In this document: positions 8,488-17,004 of the stretch, in pieces
How positions within the stretch are numbered: position 1 is the first letter of the stretch
Layout: each line of letters starts with the position of its first letter
Origin: Bacteroides sp.
GTDB taxonomy: Bacteria > Bacteroidota > Bacteroidia > Bacteroidales > Bacteroidaceae
Direction: 5' to 3'
NCBI GenBank assembly: GCA_023665805.1
Contig: JAMPDJ010000005.1
Coordinates: 83,102-147,101 of the forward strand
DNA length: 64,000 nucleotides
Notes under the pieces: model-generated
Told to the model about the DNA's origin: nothing
The model's database searches: none
What the model saw: the letters and a program-made list of their open reading frames with translations, nothing else
Made by a program: the position numbers and the translations under genes

Positions 8488-10052
8488 AAAACATATTTAT
8501 ACGACTTCTTGAAGAGTTGTCTGTTCCTTACACGATGGAGTATGCTGACGAGCTATACGCCACACACCCCAACAGAGACAATATGCTTGGACTCTGCCAA
8601 ATGTGTGAAGCGTATGGCATAGTGGCCAAGGGAGTGAAAGTCATGGATAAAAACTTTGATGTGCTGTCTATTCCTTCTGTCTTGCATGTCAGTGGACGGT
8701 TCGTAATTCTGACCGATATGACATGTGAAGAGGTTACTTATGATTGGAATGGTCAAGTTGTTACACAAAGCAAAAGCGATTTCGTCCCCTCTTGGGATGG
8801 ACAGGCACTTCTCGTTGAATCTGACAAGGGGGCTATTGAACCTTTGTTTTCAGAACATCGTAAGCAGGTTTTCAGCAACTATGTCCAATCTTTGATGTTT
8901 GGATGCTTGGCTTTGTTGTGTTTGGGATTCATGTTCTTTCAAACTCTATGCAAGCAGAATGCACTTTCGGTGTTTTTTGCGCTGACAGATGTTTTGGGCA
9001 TTGGAACTTGCTGCCTACTACTGCAGAAGCAAATATTCCAAAGTAGTAGCATTACTGATATGGTTTGCTCCATGTTCCATCAAAAAGACTGCAACAATTT
9101 GCTCCATTCTGATAAGGCAAAAATCTATGGCTATTCATGGAGCGAGATAGGATTGGGATACTTTGTGGCGCACTTCCTAATAGCATGGCTGTTACCAAGT
9201 GCAGTGCTACCGTTATCTGTTGTAAATTGGTGTGCAATGTGTTATGGCATTTGGAGTGTCTATTATCAAGCTCGCATAGCAAGGCAATGGTGTATGTTGT
9301 GTATGCTTGTGCAGATTCTCCTGTGGACCAATGGTATCGCGTCTGTTGTCCTGCTAAACGGTACATTGCTCATCTCAGAACTATGTGTTTTTCTCAATGT
9401 TCGTGACGGTGTTTATTTCTTTTCTGTTGCTGTTGCCATGATTGTTGTAACACATCAGATAGCATCGTCCGTAGTTCTCAGAAAGACTTTGCGTGACAGG
9501 ACGTACCAATACCGTTCTCTCAAATGTAATGTGGAAGTCTTCAGGCATCTTTTGCATCTTAGCAAGTATGTGCCCACTGACATTGGTGATTCGACAATAG
9601 TATTCGGAAACGAAAAAGCCAAATTGCGCATAACTGTTTTGGCCAATCCGCATTGCACTCCGTGTGCAGCAAAACACAAACAGGTAGACGAACTGATTGA
9701 TAGATACGGAAGACAACTATCCGTGCAGTATATCTTTTGGGCTTTCAGTGAGAAACATAAACAGAGCAACCGATTTCTCATTGCTATATTTCAACAATTG
9801 GATGATGTTAAAGCACGTGAGGTTTACCGTAAGTGGTATGAGTCTGGAAAGAATCAAGCAGATGCTTTTATGTCAAAGTATCCTGACATAGATTGCTGTA
9901 CTATCACTGTAGAACAAGAAATGCAGAACCACACTTTGTGGATAGCTCGTTCAGGATTCTCTGCCACACCTATAATTCTTGTAAATGGTTATGTATTGCC
10001 TTCCGAATATGATTTGATGGATTTACCATTATTTACAGATGTCCAGTTGTAG
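8484..10052 (+). CDS. membrane thiol-oxidase fusion: C39-like domain + VKOR + thioredoxin-like domain
   Basis: 522 residues in three parts. Residues 1-125 resemble a C39 peptidase domain without the catalytic Cys (PYTMEYADELYATHPNRDNM, then GLCQMCEAYGI), so probably substrate-binding. Residues 135-335 are membrane segments of the vitamin K epoxide reductase family, with the loop pair C195/C203 and the active CxxC C270/C273 (WCMLC). Residues 375-522 are a thioredoxin/DsbA-like domain with CTPC (C391/C394) and a cis-Pro motif (SATPIILVNG). VKOR passes electrons from a Trx-fold oxidase to quinone, which forms disulfides in exported proteins. Both precursor peptides nearby have four cysteines, so folding them is the likely role (inference). 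The degenerate C39 part could recruit the double-glycine leader. Confidence 0.88.
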   Translation: MKNIFIRLLEELSVPYTMEYADELYATHPNRDNMLGLCQMCEAYGIVAKGVKVMDKNFDVLSIPSVLHVSGRFVILTDMTCEEVTYDWNGQVVTQSKSDFVPSWDGQALLVESDKGAIEPLFSEHRKQVFSNYVQSLMFGCLALLCLGFMFFQTLCKQNALSVFFALTDVLGIGTCCLLLQKQIFQSSSITDMVCSMFHQKDCNNLLHSDKAKIYGYSWSEIGLGYFVAHFLIAWLLPSAVLPLSVVNWCAMCYGIWSVYYQARIARQWCMLCMLVQILLWTNGIASVVLLNGTLLISELCVFLNVRDGVYFFSVAVAMIVVTHQIASSVVLRKTLRDRTYQYRSLKCNVEVFRHLLHLSKYVPTDIGDSTIVFGNEKAKLRITVLANPHCTPCAAKHKQVDELIDRYGRQLSVQYIFWAFSEKHKQSNRFLIAIFQQLDDVKAREVYRKWYESGKNQADAFMSKYPDIDCCTITVEQEMQNHTLWIARSGFSATPIILVNGYVLPSEYDLMDLPLFTDVQL

Positions 10053-10056
10053 GTTT

Positions 10057-10223
10057 ATGGCCAAACACTATTATATATTATACACCAATGCCATGAAACA
10101 AATGATAGATGAAATATTCCTAAAAAAGCAGTGGCCGAAGCACTACGCCACTGGGAGCGGACAAGTTTGTTTGCGGAAGAAGCAGTGTCTATTGTTAAAT
10201 CCTATAATACTTGTAATTTATGA
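10057..10223 (+). other. possible 55-residue small gene joined by a -1 frameshift at A AAA AAG
   Basis: An ATG at 10057 (or 10093) opens a frame reaching CTA AAA AAG at 10120-10128, the canonical -1 slippery heptamer in the right phase. One step back, the -1 frame continues KKAVAEALRHWERTSLFAEE and runs to ...SIVKSYNTCNL, ending in a TGA at 10221-10223 that overlaps the ATG of precursor 1. Unslipped, the zero frame runs to about 10248 through unlikely-looking sequence. In the second cassette the heptamer and the downstream frame are kept, but a GAA-to-TAA change interrupts it. Alternatives: a gene remnant, or loss of one A from the homopolymer. Confidence 0.4.
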
Positions 10224-10282
10224 AAAAACTCAAAAGTTTTTCGGTTAAGAGTATGGCAGCACTTTCACGCGAAGAAATGGCG
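10117..10282 (+). repeat. 166-bp direct repeat, copy 1 (constant 5' flank of cassette 1)
   Basis: Aligns without gaps to 16530-16695 with six differences by eye (about 96% identity). It covers about 103 bp upstream of precursor 1 and its first 21 codons, stopping in the leader just before the GG cleavage motif. Downstream of it the two cassettes differ strongly. Confidence 0.95.
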
Positions 10283-10453
10283 CAGATAAATGGTGGAGAT
10301 TTCACTGTTTATGATTGTAATGAAAATAATGGTGGAAAAACCTGCGCTTATGCCTTCGAAGGAAATTCTGTTATTCTTGGTAGCTGTTATGTTAGCAGTA
10401 CAACTACGGAAGATGGTTTTGTCTATACATATGAATGCGTTGCGAAAGCGTAA
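10220..10453 (+). CDS. double-glycine leader precursor peptide 1 (four-cysteine core)
   Basis: 77 residues: a 26-residue leader MKKLKSFSVKSMAALSREEM + AQINGG, then a 51-residue core starting DFTVYDC. The hydrophobic/acidic spacing before the GG matches leaders cut by C39 peptidases, and the only complete C39 exporter here is at 13412. Cysteines are at 33, 42, 56 and 73 (C-x8-C-x13-C-x16-C), suited to two disulfides made by the VKOR-thioredoxin fusion upstream. The NNGGKTC motif has a counterpart in precursor 2 (NVGKNC). Likely a secreted bacteriocin-like or signalling peptide, comparable to bacteroidetocin-type loci; activity is unproven. The start overlaps the stop of a possible frameshifted small gene. 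Confidence 0.85.
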   Translation: MKKLKSFSVKSMAALSREEMAQINGGDFTVYDCNENNGGKTCAYAFEGNSVILGSCYVSSTTTEDGFVYTYECVAKA

Positions 10454-10501
10454 TACTATTATTGTATGACAAGCACCATGTGTTTCTATGAACGCATTGT
10501 T

Positions 10502-10534
10502 GTCATGTTGTCTCCAATATGGTGACAACATGAC
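10502..10534 (+). terminator. intercistronic hairpin between precursor 1 and outer-membrane protein 1
   Basis: Perfect 11-bp arms GTCATGTTGTC / GACAACATGAC around an 11-nt loop, with no T-run. It lies between the precursor and the large downstream gene and could attenuate read-through or protect the short mRNA, so that more peptide than outer-membrane protein is made (inference). Confidence 0.45.
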
Positions 10535-10562
10535 GACTTGCAGGAATTTAAAAACATATTAC

Positions 10563-13397
10563 ATGAGATTACTTATTCCTTTATTTTTCCTCCTGGTTTC
10601 CAATATGCTTTATGCTCAGCATATAAAGGAGAAGGTCAGAACAGTGACTTTGTCCGGGTGCGTCCGAAATGTCTTCACAGGATATGGAGAGAGCGGAGCA
10701 AAGGTTAGCGTGTATGATGAAGACGGTGAGGTTGTGGCACCCTTGTGTGTTCTTATTACTTATGGTAGCCGCGATAGGAATGCCAACGAATTTCGTGTTT
10801 CTGTTCCAGTAGGTAAATATCGCATTCATGTCGAATGCGAAGGCTACAAACCATTGGATTATTGGTACGAAGTAAAGAATATCAGACGTAGGCAAATGAT
10901 TAAGCTGCCGGATTTGATGATTCAGAGAGATTTTTCTGAAGATGAATCAGAGAAAGTGACACAACTTAGAGAGGCTACGGTTACAGCCACGCAAGTCAAA
11001 ATATACTACAGAGGCGATACGTTGGTTTACAATGCCTCCGCGTTCAAACTCCCGGATGGTTCTATGCTTGACGATTTGGTACGACAGCTTCCGGGTGCAG
11101 AAATCAAGAAGAACGGAGACATCTACATCAATGGCCGTAAACTTGACTTCCTGCTACTCAATGGCAAAGAGTTTTTTAGCGGAAACAATAAGGTCATGCT
11201 TGACAACCTGCCTTATTACGTCATTGACAAGCTGAAGGTTTATGAAGAGCAGAGCTTGCGGAGTCAAACACTGGGGCATGAAGTGGATGCAAAGTTATAC
11301 GTAATGGATGTCCAGGTAAAAAAGGAGTATTCTATTGGATATTTTGGCAATCTGGAGGGAGCTGCAGGCACTCATGACCGTTATCTCGGCAGGCTGTTTG
11401 CCATGCGTTTTACAGACTATTCGCGCTTGTCCTTTTTTGGAGGAAGCAACAATCTGAATGAGAGCCGCAAGCCGGGAACGGATACGGAATGGAAACCGTC
11501 GGAAAATATCGACGGAACGGAACGGCGTCACAATGCCGGTTTTGATTTTCTTTGCGAGGACAAGAAGGAAAGTTGGAAAGAAACGGCTAATGCCATCGTC
11601 ACCTGGACAAATGCCATAAATGAGGAAAAGGTTTTTCGTGAAAGATTCCTGTCGGATGGCAATACTTTTGGCAGAGGACATTCTTTTAACGATAACAGAA
11701 GCCTTGAGGTTGCTGCAAACAACAATTTTACGCTTAAAAAGCCGTTCTTCCTTGATTTGAAGACTGCGATTCAATATCAAAAGAATAAACAGACGGGCAA
11801 TTCGCTCTATTCTGCTTACAACGCCCATCCGGACAGTATGGATACGGACACGTTGAACCGCCAGGTTGATGCGTGGAAGAAATCGGATTGGAAAGTTCAA
11901 GCGAACCAGTCCGCCCAATTCCTGCGCAATCTGTCTAACGGCGACGACCTGGAGCTGGAGGCGGATGCAAGCTATGATATGTCAGGAGGGCATGACTTCT
12001 CGCAATACAACTTGCACTATTATAACGGGGCAGGCAGTGACGACGCGCGTCATCGTTATAATGACAACCAAACACATCGCTATGCTTATTCCGGTAAAAT
12101 CCTCTATCGCGTCAACTTTTCCAAGGACACCAAGTGGGAACTGTCTTACAAATATGCTCAAGATGGCATATCGGAAAAGCATGACAAATACCGTCTTGAC
12201 CAGATTGCCGGTTGGTGGCAACAAGAGCCTGCAATAGACCTGCTGCCGTCCAATATGGAGATATTAAAGGAAGTCATTGATAATGACAATACAAATGATA
12301 CACATGCACAGAACAAGGACCATACGTTTGGTACGCGCATGGCAATGCGTCTAAGCAAGCACACAGCGTTAAACCTAAAGTATTCTACAGATTATCTGTC
12401 TCAAAAATATCGTTATTCCTCTCATGAGCTTGACTCGACGATACGACGCAAGTCATGGTTGCATTCGTTTAATGCAGAATATATATATACCCGTAAGTGC
12501 CGCAATCGCATTTTCTATTATCTGTATCAGAGAGCTCCTGCGACAATGCAGTTGATGCCAATACGCAATACATATAATCCATTGGCCGTTACTGTCGGCA
12601 ACCCGTCCTTGAAGAATCAGACAAACCAAGGCATCGCAAATGACTTCTCGACGGATTTTGGCACAAGCAGACTGTTGAACTTCAACAACAACTTGGGAGC
12701 ACGCTTCTTTCATAATCAAGTTGCCACGGCTGTCAGTTACAATCGTACAACCGGTGTCTATACATACCGCCCGGAGTGCGCGAACGGGAACTACCGTTTG
12801 TTCTTCTATAATTCATTGGGACTCAGATTCAGAAAATTGAGGCAATTGACTATTCACAACAATCTCAATTATGACTATATCCACAATGTAGACCTGTATT
12901 TGCCGGAATCAGGCACCAAAAGCATCCGTAGTACGGTAAAAACCCATCAACTGACCGAAACGTTCAAGGCCAGTTACGATTTTGGCAAAATACAGCTGGA
13001 CTGGCTCACAAAAGTAGAATTCAGGTATGCATCTTCTCTGCAGGATAATTTCAAGGACATTCATGCGACAGATGTCTGCTATGGGCTGAATCTTCGATAT
13101 GATATGCCTTGGAAACTAAAGTTTGCCAGTGATTTCAAGGTCTACACACGAAGAGGATATGACAGCAAGGAGATGAATACTGATGACCTGGTGTGGAATG
13201 TCTCCCTTTCGCGTGCCGTCCTCAAAGGCAAGCTGAATTTCAAGGTGCAAGGTGTCGATGTCTTGCACAATCTGCACAGCGTAACCTATAGGCTTAATGG
13301 CCAGGGACGCACGGAAACATGGCGCAGAAGCATCCCGAACTATTGGATGGTGTACGTTCAATGGAGGTTTAACAAGCATCCCAAACGTAAGGATTAA
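10563..13397 (+). CDS. outer-membrane TonB-receptor-like beta-barrel protein 1 of the peptide island
   Basis: 944 residues from the ATG at 10563, chosen because it starts a clear signal peptide (MRLLIPLFFLLVSNMLYAQ); an in-frame ATG at 10488 adds 25 unlikely residues. After the signal comes a carboxypeptidase-regulatory-like domain (residues 30-130), then a plug-like region GDTLVYNASAFKLPDGSMLD followed by RQLPG...INGRK, then a long beta-barrel rich in aromatic/Asn strands, ending WMVYVQWRFNKHPKRKD. It belongs to the outer_membrane_beta-barrel family related to TonB receptors. It sits between precursor 1 and the exporter and has a diverged paralogue in cassette 2, so it may be the outer-membrane exit, the receptor or the immunity partner of its peptide. 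Which of these cannot be decided here. Confidence 0.85.
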   Translation: MRLLIPLFFLLVSNMLYAQHIKEKVRTVTLSGCVRNVFTGYGESGAKVSVYDEDGEVVAPLCVLITYGSRDRNANEFRVSVPVGKYRIHVECEGYKPLDYWYEVKNIRRRQMIKLPDLMIQRDFSEDESEKVTQLREATVTATQVKIYYRGDTLVYNASAFKLPDGSMLDDLVRQLPGAEIKKNGDIYINGRKLDFLLLNGKEFFSGNNKVMLDNLPYYVIDKLKVYEEQSLRSQTLGHEVDAKLYVMDVQVKKEYSIGYFGNLEGAAGTHDRYLGRLFAMRFTDYSRLSFFGGSNNLNESRKPGTDTEWKPSENIDGTERRHNAGFDFLCEDKKESWKETANAIVTWTNAINEEKVFRERFLSDGNTFGRGHSFNDNRSLEVAANNNFTLKKPFFLDLKTAIQYQKNKQTGNSLYSAYNAHPDSMDTDTLNRQVDAWKKSDWKVQANQSAQFLRNLSNGDDLELEADASYDMSGGHDFSQYNLHYYNGAGSDDARHRYNDNQTHRYAYSGKILYRVNFSKDTKWELSYKYAQDGISEKHDKYRLDQIAGWWQQEPAIDLLPSNMEILKEVIDNDNTNDTHAQNKDHTFGTRMAMRLSKHTALNLKYSTDYLSQKYRYSSHELDSTIRRKSWLHSFNAEYIYTRKCRNRIFYYLYQRAPATMQLMPIRNTYNPLAVTVGNPSLKNQTNQGIANDFSTDFGTSRLLNFNNNLGARFFHNQVATAVSYNRTTGVYTYRPECANGNYRLFFYNSLGLRFRKLRQLTIHNNLNYDYIHNVDLYLPESGTKSIRSTVKTHQLTETFKASYDFGKIQLDWLTKVEFRYASSLQDNFKDIHATDVCYGLNLRYDMPWKLKFASDFKVYTRRGYDSKEMNTDDLVWNVSLSRAVLKGKLNFKVQGVDVLHNLHSVTYRLNGQGRTETWRRSIPNYWMVYVQWRFNKHPKRKD

Positions 13398-13411
13398 TAC
13401 TATAGTCAGAC

Positions 13412-15637
13412 ATGTTCCGGAATTCTTTCCCTCACTATCTGCAACAGGAGTCGGCCGACTGTGGTCCCTCTTGTCTGCGGATGATAGCCCGATATTACGG
13501 TCGGACCTATTCTGCAGAGATGTTGCGCAGGCGATGTTTCATCTCTCGCGAAGGGGTGTCCATGCTTGGTATCAGCGATGCCGCGGAATCCATAGGTTTC
13601 CGTACAGTGGGCGTTCAGATTTCATTCAAGCAGTTAGTAGAAGATGCCATATTCCCTTGTATTCTCCATTGGAATCAAAATCATTTTGTCGTTTGCTATG
13701 GTGTGGATAAGCGCAAACGTAGTGGTAAAACTGTTTATAAGTTGCATATATCCGACCCTGCCACTCAGCGAATAACTCTAACAAGGGAGGAGTTCGAAAA
13801 GTGTTGGCTCAGTTCAAGAAACAGTCAAGGCGAAACAGGAGTAGCACTGATGCTTGAACCGGGGCCTGACTTCGGGACGTTGGATGACGACTTTCAGCCT
13901 GCAAAGAAAGGTATCATATCATTTGCAAAGTATCTGCTGCCCTTTAAGTCTATCGGCTTGCAGCTTGTTTTTGGATTGATTGCCGGTAGTATCATCCAAC
14001 TGATTTTTCCATTTCTCTCACAGGCAATGGTGGATAAGGGCATCAATGGTAGAAATCTGAATCTTATAACATTGATACTTGTAGCACAACTTTCGCTTTT
14101 CCTGGCACAACTTCTGATAGGCTACATTCGTAGTTGGATTATGCTACATATCAACACACGCATTGATATCAGCTTGATTTCTGATTTTCTTATCAAGTTG
14201 ATGAACATGCCGCTCCACTTCTTTGACACGAAGCGAACTGGTGACATTCTACAGCGCATAGGAGACCATAGCCGTATCAAGTCGTTTCTGCTCAGCAATT
14301 CGATGAATATAGTCTTTTCCATCTTCAATTTCATCGTCTTTATGTGTATTTTGGCTTACTATAATTTGATGATATTGGGCATCTTTATTGTGGGAAATAC
14401 GCTTTATCTCATATGGGTACTCTCTTTCATGCACTATCGTAGGGAACTCGATATCAAACGTTTCTATCAATCTTCTCTTGAACATAGCAGACTGATCCAG
14501 ATGGTGCAAGGAATGCAAGATATCAAACTCAACAATTGCGAAAAACAGAAGAGATGGGAATGGGAACGAATCCAGATGCACCTGTTCCGTATCAGCGTGA
14601 AGGGCTTGAAGGTCGGGCAAATTCAGCAATCAGGATCCGTACTCTTTACACAGTCAACCAACATCATCATTTCCTTTATTGCAGCTCAATCGGTTGTAGA
14701 TGGGCAAATGACGCTTGGTATGATGATGTCACTCACATATATAATAGGCCAGATTTCCGCTCCTATTGGAGAATTTATCAGTTTTGTCCAATCCCTACAG
14801 GATGCGAGGATTAGTTTAGAGCGTCTCAACGAAATCCATGCGCAAGACGATGAAGAGAAAGATATTGATACGAAATTGTCGCTTCTTCCCGAAGAACACA
14901 CTATATGTATTCGTAATCTTTCCTTTAGCTATAGTGGTGCAACACGAGATTATGCAGTTAGGAATGTTAGTCTTGATATTCCCAGCCGGAAAGTGACCGC
15001 TATTGTGGGAGAGAGCGGTTGCGGAAAGACCACCTTGCTAAAGCTTATTCAGGGATTCTATCTTCCAAATGAGGGGAGTATTAAAGTAGGTGGTGTCAAT
15101 CTCAACCTTATCAATCCTCATCTGTGGCGTAAGTCTACAGGTTCTGTGATGCAGGAGAGTTTCATCTTCTCAGACACCATTGCCAATAATATTGCATTAA
15201 GTACTGACGAGGTGGACATCGCACGGATGCTCCATGCTGCACAAATGGCCAATATCGCAGAATTTATTTCTTCATTACCATTAGGCTATAACACACGTAT
15301 CGGAATGGAGGGAAATGGCATCAGTGCTGGTCAGCGTCAGCGTATACTTCTTGCTCGTGCTATCTATAAGAATCCGGAATTTATGTTTTTTGACGAGGCC
15401 ACCAATTCTTTGGATGCCACCAATGAGCGAGTCATTATGGATAATCTGAAAGAATGCTACAAAGGGAAGACGGTTATCATCAGTGCCCATCGTTTAAGCA
15501 CCATCAAGGATGCTGACCAAATCATCGTACTTCATCACGGTGAGGTTGTAGAGCAAGGTACGCATTCGCAGCTCATTGATGCCCGTGGCCATTATTTCAA
15601 ACTGGTAGAGAATCAAATGAAGACCTCTCATAAATAA
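13412..15637 (+). CDS. C39 peptidase-containing ABC exporter (PCAT) for double-glycine peptides
   Basis: 741 residues, inner membrane. The N-terminal C39 domain has catalytic C17 (QQESADCGPSCLRM), His near 91 (NQNHFVVCYG) and Asp near 113 (HISDPA), so it should cut leaders after GG. Residues 165-450 hold the membrane segments. The ATPase has Walker A GESGCGKTT near 532, signature SAGQRQRILLARA near 637, Walker B FMFFDEATNSLD and the switch His in ISAHRLST. The family removes the leader while exporting the core. It starts 14 nt after outer-membrane protein 1 and is followed 10 nt later by the membrane-fusion gene. Its first 17 codons are present again at 19801. Confidence 0.96.
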   Translation: MFRNSFPHYLQQESADCGPSCLRMIARYYGRTYSAEMLRRRCFISREGVSMLGISDAAESIGFRTVGVQISFKQLVEDAIFPCILHWNQNHFVVCYGVDKRKRSGKTVYKLHISDPATQRITLTREEFEKCWLSSRNSQGETGVALMLEPGPDFGTLDDDFQPAKKGIISFAKYLLPFKSIGLQLVFGLIAGSIIQLIFPFLSQAMVDKGINGRNLNLITLILVAQLSLFLAQLLIGYIRSWIMLHINTRIDISLISDFLIKLMNMPLHFFDTKRTGDILQRIGDHSRIKSFLLSNSMNIVFSIFNFIVFMCILAYYNLMILGIFIVGNTLYLIWVLSFMHYRRELDIKRFYQSSLEHSRLIQMVQGMQDIKLNNCEKQKRWEWERIQMHLFRISVKGLKVGQIQQSGSVLFTQSTNIIISFIAAQSVVDGQMTLGMMMSLTYIIGQISAPIGEFISFVQSLQDARISLERLNEIHAQDDEEKDIDTKLSLLPEEHTICIRNLSFSYSGATRDYAVRNVSLDIPSRKVTAIVGESGCGKTTLLKLIQGFYLPNEGSIKVGGVNLNLINPHLWRKSTGSVMQESFIFSDTIANNIALSTDEVDIARMLHAAQMANIAEFISSLPLGYNTRIGMEGNGISAGQRQRILLARAIYKNPEFMFFDEATNSLDATNERVIMDNLKECYKGKTVIISAHRLSTIKDADQIIVLHHGEVVEQGTHSQLIDARGHYFKLVENQMKTSHK

Positions 15638-15647
15638 ACCAGCAATT

Positions 15648-16337
15648 ATGACAAATAATAAAAACGAAGATAGTATTCAACTTCGGTCTCAGGAAGTTCA
15701 GGAACTCATCGGACACATCCCAGGTGGTTTTATGCGCTATGGAATAGGACTCATACTTGTCTTATTGATACTTGTCCTTGTAGCTTGTAACTTCATCCCA
15801 TATAGTGAGACTAAATCTTTCCAGTTAAGAGTACTTCCCAATGTGCCTGCAGAAAGCCTTTGTTCTCCTTTTGATGGAAATATCATGAATTGTTGGGTCA
15901 TAGAAGGTAGCTTTGTCTCTGCCGGTGATACCTTGCTGACAATTCATGCTGATGGGAAGTTACATATATTGAAAGCTGCAAATAATGGAAAAGTGAAGCT
16001 TTGTAGCTTTTGTGAGAGGTATGAGACTGTCAAAAAAGGACAACCTCTTATTGAAATTTATCAACAAAATTCAATTCCACAGCCACTTTTGCTTATCGCT
16101 GACACATTACCCAATTTTATACCTCTTGAACAGTTTCATACAATAGAGGTAGATATACATGGACAGGAAATCCCTTTCAATATAGTACGAACTATTGAGG
16201 ATAAAGAAACTGGCAGGATACAAGCGTTGTTTCAATCGGATAAGTACATAGAAGTAACCAGGCAGCATAGAATCATGGGTAAGGTCGTAACATACGATGG
16301 TGTATTGATAGAGAAATTGCTCCAAATAAACAAATGA
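15648..16337 (+). CDS. HlyD-like membrane-fusion protein, short form
   Basis: 229 residues: a cytosolic start with LRSQEVQELIGHIPGG, one membrane helix (GIGLILVLLILVLVACNFI, residues 32-50) and a periplasmic part with a biotinyl/lipoyl-like barrel (SPFDGNIMNCWVIEGSFVSAGDTLLTI, then NNGKVKLC). It lacks the long coiled-coil hairpin of classical HlyD, as is common for Bacteroidetes double-glycine systems. It probably links the C39 exporter to an outer-membrane partner. The stop codon overlaps an ATG at 16334 that starts a 32-codon frame of unknown meaning. Confidence 0.85.
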   Translation: MTNNKNEDSIQLRSQEVQELIGHIPGGFMRYGIGLILVLLILVLVACNFIPYSETKSFQLRVLPNVPAESLCSPFDGNIMNCWVIEGSFVSAGDTLLTIHADGKLHILKAANNGKVKLCSFCERYETVKKGQPLIEIYQQNSIPQPLLLIADTLPNFIPLEQFHTIEVDIHGQEIPFNIVRTIEDKETGRIQALFQSDKYIEVTRQHRIMGKVVTYDGVLIEKLLQINK

Positions 16338-16432
16338 ACTTTAGGCACTTGTCTGGTATCGGTTCTTATGGGCCACTTAGGCTAACGCAACCCTATGCCT
16401 GCGTACAACCTATAATGGATTTGATAACTTGA
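16334..16432 (+). CDS. possible 32-residue small ORF or gene remnant
   Basis: The ATG overlaps the stop of the HlyD-like gene (ATGA) and runs 32 codons: MNFRHLSGIGSYGPLRLTQP followed by YACVQPIMDLIT, stop TGA at 16430-16432. The tight overlap suggests translation. I do not recognise the sequence. It could be the start of an ancestral next gene removed when cassette 2 arrived. Confidence 0.3.
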   Translation: MNFRHLSGIGSYGPLRLTQPYACVQPIMDLIT

Positions 16433-16529
16433 ATCAATTATAATATTATGGGATAGTTCTGGTTGTGCAAATTTGCAAACTCAGGTTGCTTTGTTTTTCA
16501 ATACAATGAAATAAATGGCATATAATTTA

Positions 16530-16695
16530 TTTCTAAAAAAGCAGTGGTCTAAGCACTACGCCATTGGGAGCGGACAAGTTTGTTCGCGGAAGAAGCAGTG
16601 TCTATTGTTAAATCCTATAATACTTGTAATTTATGAAAAAACTCAAAAGTTTTTCGGTTAAGAGTATGGCAGCACTTTCACGCGAAGAGATGGCT
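16530..16695 (+). repeat. 166-bp direct repeat, copy 2 (constant 5' flank of cassette 2)
   Basis: Second copy of 10117-10282, offset exactly 6,413 bp. Identical leader-coding DNA except one silent change (GAA/GAG at codon 19). In the -1 frame upstream of the leader it carries a TAA where copy 1 has GAA. Confidence 0.95.
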
Positions 16696-16857
16696 TATAT
16701 TAGCGGTGGTTCCGATGACCGCTACTATGTATCGTGTTCTATGGACAACGTTGGTAAAAACTGTCTCTATGAAGGAAAGTCCGGAACCTGTGACTACACT
16801 GTTACTTTGTCCTCTTCTGGAAAAGTACTGTACTACGACACATTTTGCAGCGCATAA
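16633..16857 (+). CDS. double-glycine leader precursor peptide 2 (four-cysteine core)
   Basis: 74 residues. The first 21 residues are identical to precursor 1; the leader ends AYISGG, and a different 48-residue core follows, starting SDDRYYVSC. Cysteines are at 35, 44, 53 and 72 (C-x8-C-x8-C-x18-C): the first spacing equals that of precursor 1 and the NVGKNC motif parallels its GGKTC. With no complete exporter of its own, it must use the C39 exporter at 13412, consistent with the conserved leader. Probably a second peptide of the same class, or a stored variant of the first. Confidence 0.85.
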   Translation: MKKLKSFSVKSMAALSREEMAYISGGSDDRYYVSCSMDNVGKNCLYEGKSGTCDYTVTLSSSGKVLYYDTFCSA

Positions 16858-16900
16858 AATGATTGCCAATTCTTAATGTGAACTATTTACTAAATGGTTG

Positions 16901-16983
16901 GGGTCTGTCATGAGGATGTATGTTGCTTGATGCCTGTGACAATAAATGAAAATTGTAGTAACTACACTACGATTGACAGACCC
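16901..16983 (+). terminator. inverted repeat between precursor 2 and outer-membrane protein 2
   Basis: GGGTCTGTCA at 16901-16910 pairs with TGACAGACCC at 16974-16983, which is followed directly by TTTT. The 63-nt interior contains a smaller GTAGT/ACTAC stem. It occupies the same place as the hairpin in cassette 1 though the sequence differs. Weak evidence for an attenuator. Confidence 0.3.
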
Positions 16984-17004
16984 TTTTCCTTAACATCTAT
17001 TCCA

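Noticed and set aside
9594..9608. Further copy of the GACAATAGTATT dyad unit
   Set aside because: It lies inside the VKOR-fusion gene, codes ordinary residues, has no second unit at 23 bp and loses the right half of the dyad.
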